A stretch of DNA of 5,376 bases from Candidatus Bathyarchaeota archaeon (lineage in GTDB: Archaea; Thermoproteota; Bathyarchaeia; RBG-16-48-13; GCA-020355125). Location: contig DAOVBJ010000079.1 in assembly GCA_030670615.1 (NCBI GenBank), forward strand, positions 1 to 5,376, read 5' to 3'. The translations under genes were made by a program, and so were the position numbers. Shown here piece by piece: positions 1-4,168 of this stretch. The notes beneath the pieces are model-generated. The model searched no databases. It had not been told where the DNA came from and saw nothing but the letters and a program-made list of their open reading frames with translations. How positions within the stretch are numbered: the stretch's first letter is position 1; every line of letters begins with the position of its first letter.

Positions 1-189
1 AGGACCGATCTCCCGTACAGTGCCGCCTCCTGGAAGTCTGCGTTCTCGGTAGAGCTCTTGTGGAACATCGTTAAGCATCTCTTTGAACATCTCATCAAAC
101 ATTCGATCCAAGTTTTTAAAGACTTCGCGGCCAAAGAAGGGCCGTCTCCGTCTTCGCATCCAACGTTCAGCATCTTCGTCCCAAGACAT
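1..189 (-). CDS. hsp20: Hsp20/alpha-crystallin family small heat shock protein, N-terminal part (cut by window edge)
   Basis: Sixty-three codons are visible, from an ATG at 187-189 to the left edge, with no stop. The protein begins MSWDEDAERWMRRRRRPFFG, continues with an amphipathic Met/Phe/Lys-rich helix (about residues 22-42, with MFDEMFKEM), and reaches GGGTVREIGP. This layout (charged, Met-rich N-terminal helix, then a Gly-rich linker and a REIGP-like segment) resembles archaeal Hsp20 proteins just before the alpha-crystallin domain, which would lie outside the window. Such proteins are cytoplasmic ATP-independent holdases that form oligomers and bind unfolding proteins. The start is supported by a strong Shine-Dalgarno sequence, AGAGGTGA at 198-205 on the minus strand, 8 nt upstream. 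The gene follows the putative regulator by 8 nt and probably shares its transcript, so it may be controlled by that regulator. The family call rests only on N-terminal style, because the diagnostic domain is not visible. Confidence 0.7.
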   Translation of the reverse strand, partial: MSWDEDAERWMRRRRRPFFGREVFKNLDRMFDEMFKEMLNDVPQELYRERRLPGGGTVREIGP

Positions 190-197
190 GTTTTTCT

Positions 198-205
198 TCA
201 CCTCT
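198..205 (-). promoter_or_regulatory. Shine-Dalgarno of hsp20, overlapping the stop codon of the upstream gene
   Basis: The minus strand reads AGAGGTGA, complementary to the 16S rRNA 3' end, 8 nt before the hsp20 ATG. Its last three bases, TGA at 198-200, are also the stop codon of the 250-aa regulator. A ribosome terminating on the regulator would therefore sit on the hsp20 ribosome binding site, which suggests translational coupling. Confidence 0.75.
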
Positions 206-950
206 TAAATTCTCTTAACGTTTTTTTTATTCTTTGCATGAAGGTCAGATACTCTCCAAGTATCTGCTTTCCGATGGGAGTTAACGTGTATTCGTTACTC
301 GAGAGTTCGCGTAGTACGTTGTGCTCCATCAAGTTTGCGATGTTTTCGTAGACCAGTTTGGGATTTATCAGTAAGCGATACTCTCTCTTCCTCTTTGTCT
401 GTTTTAGCAGCGGCAGGAGCATTTTCACCCTCGTTTCATTGCAGAACAGGTTAATGACGTCCATGGCCTCTTGAAAGGCACTTTCCAAATTGTCGTCGAG
501 CCAAGGAACTTGTTCTATCGAGCACCTATCTGCGGTCTCCGGTGAAAGATAGTCCAAGATGGCGCTGGCGTCTATAGTGAACGGGTAAAGCAGCAGTATT
601 TGCACGTCGTTTCTCGTTGCTAAGCGACTCAGTTTGTTGCAGAGGTCGATGGTGGGTTGAGTTGTTTCGCAGAAGGTCAGGGTGACGCCGTCGTCATGGA
701 TTCCACACACGTCTACTTTTACCACGTTTCGTTCTTCGGTCGGTGATTGGGTTGCAAGGGTGGCGTTCACGTATATTTTGTTACACCCTCTCTCGATCAG
801 TAATCGCGCGGCATAGAATTTTTCGAGGAAGAGGAGTTCGCTTTCTCCTCGTTCGCAAAGTTCTTCCTTGAACAGTCGGTAGTCTAGGATGTGTCGGAAT
901 TGAACCTCGTTTGTTGCCTTTGTCTTCAGTTGTAGGTGTGGTTCTCCCAT
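198..950 (-). CDS. Putative winged-helix regulator with a degenerate PD-(D/E)XK-like N-terminal domain
   Basis: This 250-aa soluble protein is not a family I can name. Residues about 35-130 read like a restriction-endonuclease-like alpha/beta core: a helix (ESELLFLEKFYAARLLIERG), a strand with VKVDV (Asp80), a turn, a strand ending FCETT (Glu95), then a helix and a strand (DVQILLLYP). The D-x14-E-x-K pattern is incomplete, because Thr97 occupies the Lys position, so a catalytic nuclease is unlikely. Residues about 165-250 fit a winged helix: helix TRVKMLLPLL, candidate recognition helix NPKLVYENIANLMEHNVL, wing NEYTLTPIGKQIL, then a basic terminal helix. The likely role is a transcriptional regulator whose N-terminal half senses a signal or dimerises. 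The start ATG is preceded by only a weak GTAGGTA motif inside the first operator, so the mRNA may be nearly leaderless. The gene leads a unit with hsp20, and paired palindromes in its own promoter suggest autoregulation. The fold assignments are by eye. Confidence 0.6.
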   Translation of the reverse strand: MGEPHLQLKTKATNEVQFRHILDYRLFKEELCERGESELLFLEKFYAARLLIERGCNKIYVNATLATQSPTEERNVVKVDVCGIHDDGVTLTFCETTQPTIDLCNKLSRLATRNDVQILLLYPFTIDASAILDYLSPETADRCSIEQVPWLDDNLESAFQEAMDVINLFCNETRVKMLLPLLKQTKRKREYRLLINPKLVYENIANLMEHNVLRELSSNEYTLTPIGKQILGEYLTFMQRIKKTLREFKR

Positions 951-953
951 CTT

Positions 954-968
954 GTTACCTACAGTAAC
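954..968. promoter_or_regulatory. Putative operator 1, palindrome GTTAC-N5-GTAAC
   Basis: GTTACCTACAGTAAC is an inverted repeat with perfect 5-bp arms. It lies 3-18 bp upstream of the regulator start codon, over the expected transcription start and the weak ribosome binding site. A repressor bound here would block initiation. It matches a second copy at 986-1001 very closely, and both are followed by AT. Binding by the adjacent winged-helix protein is inferred. Confidence 0.55.
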
Positions 969-978
969 ATCCCCCGCT

Positions 979-988
979 CATAAATATT
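979..988 (-). promoter_or_regulatory. TATA-like box of the regulator-hsp20 unit, possibly bidirectional
   Basis: The minus strand reads AATATTTATG, centred about 33 bp before the regulator ATG, which fits an archaeal TATA element with a start site a few bases before the ATG. The plus strand of the same stretch reads CATAAATATT, about 28 bp before the ATG at 1012, so the box could also serve the opposite direction. It sits between the two palindromic operators. Confidence 0.45.
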
Positions 989-1001
989 ACCCTAAAGTAA
1001 C
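986..1001. promoter_or_regulatory. Putative operator 2, palindrome ATTAC-N6-GTAAC
   Basis: ATTACCCTAAAGTAAC is an imperfect inverted repeat (TTAC/GTAA arms) and a near copy of operator 1. The centres of the two copies are about 32 bp apart, close to three helical turns, so two dimers would bind the same face of the DNA. This copy covers the BRE side of the minus-strand TATA-like box. Confidence 0.5.
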
Positions 1002-1011
1002 ATAAATCTCG

Positions 1012-1209
1012 ATGGAACTGACATCCCTCTATCCAAACCACGAGCTTGCTACGTTTTTCGTAGAGAAGCTGTCCTTCTTTCTACTTGCGTACACCGTTTG
1101 CATAATGTTGCAGTTTCAAGAAGATGTTGTTGAACGAAGTAATAATCGTTTGGCCTACTCGTTCATTACAACACGAACTGTGGTATCCATTATTTCTGTT
1201 CTTTCTTAA
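1012..1209 (+). CDS. Doubtful small ORF with one hydrophobic segment (65 codons)
   Basis: The frame starts with ATG about 28 bp downstream of a plus-strand TATA-like sequence (CATAAATATT), as expected for a leaderless archaeal mRNA, and ends with TAA. The predicted product has a hydrophobic stretch at about residues 19-34 (FFVEKLSFFLLAYTVCIM), which could be a membrane segment, and a polar C-terminal half. I recognise no family. No Shine-Dalgarno sequence or domain supports it, and a chance frame of this length is quite possible. In its favour, nothing else occupies 951-1260, and it begins directly beside the paired operators, as a divergently controlled partner would. No terminator or other gene is visible in 1210-1260. 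Confidence 0.22.
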   Translation: MELTSLYPNHELATFFVEKLSFFLLAYTVCIMLQFQEDVVERSNNRLAYSFITTRTVVSIISVLS

Positions 1210-1260
1210 CGTGTTTAGATGCGTTTGCTAGTTGCTTTATGAGACGGGTCTTACTGAGAG

Positions 1261-2142
1261 TTAACTGTGTTCAGGATATATGGGGGTTCCTGTCGTTCGT
1301 ATCTTTTTGAAGTTTTCAATTAGTTTCGATGTTATTGATCCGATGTCTCCGTTGCCAATCTTTTTTCCGTCGACTTCAACGAGGGGCACGATTTCGGCAG
1401 CGGTACCCGATAAGAAGGCTTCGTCGGCGTTATACACCTCGTGGACGGTGAAGTCTTTCTCCAAGACTTGTATCCTCTCGTTGCTCGCCAAGGTGATGAC
1501 TGCGTCCCTTGTCACTCCAATGAGTATGCCGGCTGTGGGTGGCGGGGTTATGACGACTCCATCTTTCACGATGAAGACGTTGTCGCCGGTGCCTTCAGCA
1601 ACCGTTCCATTCTGATTCAGCATGATTGCCTCGTCTACTTTCGCTTTAATTGCTTCGATGCGCGCGAGAATGTTATTCAAGTAGTTCAAGGATTTAATCA
1701 TGGGGTTCAAAGCCGTCACGGCGTTTCTCCTTGTGGAAGCGACGACGGCCTTGACATTTACGCCTTCGAAAAGGGGTTTTAAATAGTCTGCTATGATGAT
1801 TATGGTTGGAAGAGGACAAGAAACGGGTGTGAGTCCTAGAGTTCCAACTCCCCTCGTCACGATCACTCGAACGTAGGCGTCAGTTAGCTTGTTTATTCGG
1901 AGGGTTTCGAGGATGGCCTCTTTGAATTCCTCATAACTCAGGGGTATCAGGAGGTCAATAGATTTCGCTGATTCGAAGAGGCGGGTGAGGTGCTGGTCTA
2001 ATCGAAAAACCGCGCCCTCATAGGATCGTATTCCTTCGAACACTCCGTCGCCATAGAGAAGACCGTGGTCGAAGACAGAGATTTTGGCTTCACTTTTTGG
2101 GAAGTATTTTCCGTCAATGTATATCTTGTATTCTTGGGACAT
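1261..2142 (-). CDS. ilvE: Branched-chain amino acid aminotransferase
   Basis: This 293-aa protein is complete and of typical length for class IV (fold type IV) PLP aminotransferases. It interconverts the 2-oxo acids of valine, isoleucine and leucine with the amino acids, using glutamate/2-oxoglutarate, in the cytoplasm. The order of motifs is canonical: N-terminal YIDGKYFPKSEAKISVFDHGLL, GDGVFEGIR (31-39), the HLTRL Arg54 expected near the PLP phosphate, the Schiff-base lysine K150 in NPMIKSLNYLNN, AEGTGDNVF with Glu183 expected to contact the PLP ring nitrogen, TPPPTAGILIGVTR (199-212), and the phosphate-binding SGTAAEIVP (245-253). The ATG start matches the usual N-terminus. The Shine-Dalgarno is weak (GAGAGTGG a few bases upstream), and a TATA-like CTTTTTAAAG lies at 2188-2197. 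D-amino-acid aminotransferase and aminodeoxychorismate lyase share this fold, but the EGIRSY and NYLNN segments favour IlvE. The gene stands alone, with ilvD about 2 kb away on the same strand. Confidence 0.93.
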   Translation of the reverse strand: MSQEYKIYIDGKYFPKSEAKISVFDHGLLYGDGVFEGIRSYEGAVFRLDQHLTRLFESAKSIDLLIPLSYEEFKEAILETLRINKLTDAYVRVIVTRGVGTLGLTPVSCPLPTIIIIADYLKPLFEGVNVKAVVASTRRNAVTALNPMIKSLNYLNNILARIEAIKAKVDEAIMLNQNGTVAEGTGDNVFIVKDGVVITPPPTAGILIGVTRDAVITLASNERIQVLEKDFTVHEVYNADEAFLSGTAAEIVPLVEVDGKKIGNGDIGSITSKLIENFKKIRTTGTPIYPEHS

Positions 2143-2187
2143 GAGGCCACTCTCATTTTGAGGTTAGCTATTGACTTTTTTCTTTGT

Positions 2188-2197
2188 CTTTAAAAAG
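2188..2197 (-). promoter_or_regulatory. TATA-like box of ilvE
   Basis: CTTTTTAAAG on the minus strand is centred about 51 bp before the ilvE ATG. This would place the transcript start near 2166 and give a leader of about 24 nt. It is one half of a divergent promoter pair. Confidence 0.5.
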
Positions 2198-2201
2198 GTT
2201 T

Positions 2202-2212
2202 GGGCGTCGCCC
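2202..2212. promoter_or_regulatory. Perfect palindrome GGGCG-T-CGCCC between divergent TATA boxes
   Basis: This 11-bp perfect inverted repeat is GC-rich in an otherwise A/T-rich spacer. It ends at the plus-strand TATA box (2213-2218) and begins 5 bp upstream of the ilvE TATA box. The position suits a regulator of both directions, but no binding protein can be named from the sequence. Confidence 0.4.
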
Positions 2213-2218
2213 TATAAA
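2213..2218 (+). promoter_or_regulatory. TATA box of a plus-strand transcript
   Basis: TATAAA in the context CCTATAAACG would place transcription start near 2240, exactly where the 5' arm of the long inverted repeat (2239-2250) begins. This agreement is the main reason to read the repeat as part of an RNA on the plus strand. Confidence 0.45.
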
Positions 2219-2238
2219 CGTATTAGTTCATGGAGCGG

Positions 2239-2340
2239 GATTACTGTTTCAGCTACCTTTTGGGCCTATAAGATGTTATACCAAACACAAATCTCTGGGT
2301 TCTCTTGTCTAACGACGTCCCTCGTTTGGAAACAGTAATC
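2239..2340 (+). ncRNA. Candidate structured RNA or leader with a 12-bp closing stem
   Basis: Arms GATTACTGTTTC (2239-2250) and GAAACAGTAATC (2329-2340) are perfectly complementary over 12 bp. Inside lie two more stems. P2 pairs TTTGG (2259-2263) with CCAAA (2281-2285) and TATAA (2267-2271) with TTATA (2276-2280), leaving a 3-nt bulge GCC and a GATG tetraloop. P3 pairs AACGA (2311-2315) with TCGTT (2322-2326) around a 6-nt loop. Together they form a three-way-junction-like fold of about 102 nt, with about 25 nt unpaired between P2 and P3. A TATA box sits at the right distance for a start at the 5' arm. No C/D-box, H/ACA-box or tRNA signature is evident. It could be a free small RNA or the leader of the sulfur-carrier gene 77 nt downstream. 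The strand and function are inferred. Confidence 0.4.
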
Positions 2341-2355
2341 TTAAAAACGTCGTTA
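2310..2355 (+). repeat. 9-bp inverted repeat competing with P3 of the candidate RNA
   Basis: TAACGACGT (2310-2318) is the exact reverse complement of ACGTCGTTA (2347-2355). Its left arm overlaps the P3 hairpin, and its right arm lies just outside the 12-bp closing stem. In RNA this would form either a pseudoknot with the closing stem or an alternative fold that breaks P3. Confidence 0.4.
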
Positions 2356-2365
2356 CAGAATAAAT

Positions 2366-2375
2366 CTTTTTAAGG
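2366..2375 (+). promoter_or_regulatory. Possible second TATA box for the sulfur carrier, or T5 termination tract
   Basis: CTTTTTAAGG is centred about 46 bp before the ATG at 2417, which would give a leader of about 20 nt. The five T residues at 2367-2371 could instead end a short transcript started near 2240. The sequence cannot decide between these roles. Confidence 0.35.
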
Positions 2376-2416
2376 CAGAGTTGAATCGCTTCAAATCTGT
2401 CCTGGATGTAGAGATC

Positions 2417-2704
2417 ATGAAGATCAAAATCAGATACTTCACTACCCTACGAGAGTTGACGGGTATACGAGAAGACGAATTGGAGCTAATGGTCGGAAGC
2501 AGCCTCGCGGAACTCATTGAGACCGTGTCCGTCAAGTATGGAACAGTAGCTTTTACATATCTCCACGTGACGGAAAGCGGAATAATTGATCCTTCCATTA
2601 AGTTCTTGATTAATGGCGTGGGAGCTCAGAATCTTCGTGGCTTTGAGACTGAATTAAAGGACGGGGATGTCGTGGCCATAATTCCTCCCATTGGTGGCGG
2701 CTGA
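2417..2704 (+). CDS. MoaD/ThiS/SAMP-type ubiquitin-like sulfur carrier protein
   Basis: This 95-aa beta-grasp protein has the layout of the MoaD branch: first strand MKIKIRYFTTLRELTG (1-16), the acidic second strand DELELMVG (20-27), helix SLAELIETVSVKYG (29-42), KFLINGVGAQNLRG (62-75), and ELKDGDVVAIIPPIGGG at the C-terminus. The terminal Gly-Gly is what an E1-like enzyme (MoeB/ThiF/UbaA) adenylates, then converts to a thiocarboxylate or an isopeptide. Roles in the family are sulfur donation to molybdopterin or tungstopterin, tRNA thiolation, and protein conjugation (SAMPs). No moaE, moeB or thi gene is nearby to choose between them, so I give no gene symbol. ATG 2417 is preferred over the in-frame TTG at 2381 because the first strand starts at MKIKIRYF. 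The Shine-Dalgarno is weak. The stop abuts that of nadA. Confidence 0.88.
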   Translation: MKIKIRYFTTLRELTGIREDELELMVGSSLAELIETVSVKYGTVAFTYLHVTESGIIDPSIKFLINGVGAQNLRGFETELKDGDVVAIIPPIGGG

Positions 2705-3628
2705 TCAGGACAAGGTTTCCCTGGTTTTCAGCATTACATCAACGGCGTTTCTGGCTAAGGTCATGATTTGCGGAGGAACCGTTACCTCATACCTCATGTG
2801 TTTCAGTGAGAGGTAAACCTTTTCAAGGGTATGTAACTTCATGTGAGCGCACACGGCTTCCTTGTAGGCTGGTATGAATGTAACGTCGTCTCGACCCTTC
2901 TTCAACCGGTGGATGAGCCCCACCTCGGTGGCCACGATGAATTTACGGGACTTTGACACGAGTGCTTGCCTGTAGATCTTGGAGGTGCTGCCAACGAAGT
3001 CAGCTACCTCACAGACTTCGGGAGGACATTCTGGATGGGCCAACACCTCAGCATCTGGATGCATCTTCTTCAGGGATAGAAGGGCCTCTTTGTTGAAGAG
3101 CATGTGGACCGGGCAGAAGCCGAACTTGGGTATGGACACCAGAGTCTTATCCGTATAGTCTTTAGCGTACTGGGCGAGGTTCCAATCCGGGCCAAACAAA
3201 ACGGTTTCAGCGTCCATCCTGTTTACGATTTCAGCTGAATTCGCGGATGTGCACACTGCGTCGCAGTAAGCCTTGGCCTCTGCTAAGGTATTGATGTAAA
3301 GAACCACTCTACTGGAGGGGTACTTCTCCCGATAGAGCTGCACCAGCTCAGCGGGCAACATGGCGGCCATCGGGCATAGAGCATTCCTATCGGGGATCAA
3401 CACCGTCTTATCATTGTTAAGGATGACTGCCGTCTCAGCCATGAAGTTGACGCCACAGAAAAGAATCACCTTCGCGTCTGTTTGGGCAGCACAAAGGGAG
3501 AGCTCGAGGCTATCCCCCACGAAGTCAGCAATGTCCTGAACTTCAGGACGCTGATAGTTGTGAGCAAGTATTACCGCCTTCCTCTTCCTCTTCAATCGTT
3601 GAATGCTCTCGATGAGGTTTTCGCTCAT
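2705..3628 (-). CDS. nadA: Quinolinate synthase A (NadA)
   Basis: This 307-aa protein is complete and has the compact length typical of archaeal and thermophile NadA. It condenses iminoaspartate with dihydroxyacetone phosphate to quinolinate in de novo NAD synthesis, in the cytoplasm, using an oxygen-sensitive [4Fe-4S] cluster. The three expected cluster cysteines are visible: C85 (NALCPMA), C172 (FGFCPVH) and C260 (EAVCAHMKLHTLEK). Substrate-site motifs are also present: AHNYQ with His23, GDSLELS (38-44), YIN (111-113), CTSAN (126-130) and HPEC (198-201). The residue two before the Gly of the second cysteine motif is Lys-Phe, where many NadA proteins have Trp, a mild variation. The partner genes nadB/nadX and nadC are not in the window. 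The start fits the family N-terminus, with a possible GGGAGA Shine-Dalgarno at 3639-3644. Confidence 0.95.
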   Translation of the reverse strand: MSENLIESIQRLKRKRKAVILAHNYQRPEVQDIADFVGDSLELSLCAAQTDAKVILFCGVNFMAETAVILNNDKTVLIPDRNALCPMAAMLPAELVQLYREKYPSSRVVLYINTLAEAKAYCDAVCTSANSAEIVNRMDAETVLFGPDWNLAQYAKDYTDKTLVSIPKFGFCPVHMLFNKEALLSLKKMHPDAEVLAHPECPPEVCEVADFVGSTSKIYRQALVSKSRKFIVATEVGLIHRLKKGRDDVTFIPAYKEAVCAHMKLHTLEKVYLSLKHMRYEVTVPPQIMTLARNAVDVMLKTRETLS

Positions 3629-4168
3629 AGTTTCTTGGTCTCCCTAGTTATAGACACTCTCACGAACCATCATTCAATTCTCGATCACGCATATCCACGT
3701 AGTCACTTCAAATATTCTTCAAAGACTGGTCTCAAGCTCAGTTTTATAGAACTTTATCAGATATTAACTTAATCTTTTTAACTCCACAGAACTCCTCACG
3801 TCTCTCCTTTCCGTCAGAGAACCCTCGTTGCTTCATAACCTCATACCTGCCTTTTTTTCGCTCTTGCTGTATGGTGGAAGCGGACTCATTATCGTGATTG
3901 CTTGAGCTAGCTATTCTTGAATTTTTTTTGGGTGGATCTTTCCGGCGAACTTAAGTTTCGTTCCGTTGCTACGAAAACTTTGACGGATTGAAGTCGTGAC
4001 ACTCTTCCCGTTTGCGCCTCATTCTCTCGCACGACTTATCCTCTTTTTCACTTCATCCCTCGTTGGCCCGTCTCTGAATCATCTGTCAAGGTCTACACGA
4101 TGCATTTGAAGACGTGCCATACATGATAATGTGACTGTTTAAAGTGTAACTAGATGACTCTGTCGTGT
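3629..4168. other. Intergenic region of 540 bp without a convincing gene
   Basis: The stretch holds nadA promoter elements, including TATAAAA on the minus strand at 3742-3748. It also has two plus-strand T tracts (T7 at 3852-3858 and T8 at 3922-3929) that could end plus-strand transcripts, and a hairpin at 3953-3980 (AAGTTTCGT pairing with ACGAAAACTT, one bulged A, 9-nt loop). There is a 12-nt palindromic element ACAT-GATA-ATGT at 4121-4132. On the minus strand, a 30-codon ATG frame at 3744-3836 (MKQRGFSDGKERREEF...) continues open upstream for about 38 more codons without a start. The product matches nothing I know and may be chance or a gene remnant. I see no tRNA, CRISPR or mobile-element signature. 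Confidence 0.5.
3646..3654 (-). promoter_or_regulatory. Proximal TATA-like box for nadA
   Basis: TCTATAACT on the minus strand is centred about 22 bp before the ATG, so its transcript would be leaderless. A stronger TATAAAA lies further upstream at 3742-3748 on the same strand and would give a leader of about 90 nt. Which one is used cannot be told from the sequence. Confidence 0.3.

Noticed and set aside
58..351. Plus-strand 97-codon frame across hsp20 and the end of the regulator
   Set aside because: It is antisense to two better supported minus-strand genes, with no family resemblance.
1280..1782. Two plus-strand frames inside ilvE
   Set aside because: They are shadows of ilvE, which has full family motifs on the opposite strand.
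2239..2340. MITE-like element with 12-bp terminal inverted repeats
   Set aside because: No target-site duplication is seen (left flank GAGCG, right flank TTAAA), no second copy is in the window, and the internal hairpins plus TATA position fit an RNA better. A genome-wide copy search would settle it.
2239..2356. Operator-like TTAC/GTAA half-sites within the long inverted repeat (TTACTGTTT, ACAGTAA) and GTTAC at 2352-2356
   Set aside because: They share only a 7-mer with the regulator operators and lack paired arms at 5-6 nt spacing, so binding by the same regulator is not supported.
3482..3772. Plus-strand 96-codon frame over the start of nadA and its upstream region
   Set aside because: Its first half is antisense to nadA, and the remainder shows no domain, ribosome binding site or composition that supports it.
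3953..3980. Hairpin as an intrinsic terminator
   Set aside because: No T tract follows the stem on either strand at a suitable distance, and no gene ends next to it.
4060..4160. Box C/D-like guide RNA in the gap before ilvD
   Set aside because: Sequences such as AGATGAT and ATGATAA resemble a C box only loosely, and no correctly spaced D box (CTGA) accompanies them on either strand.
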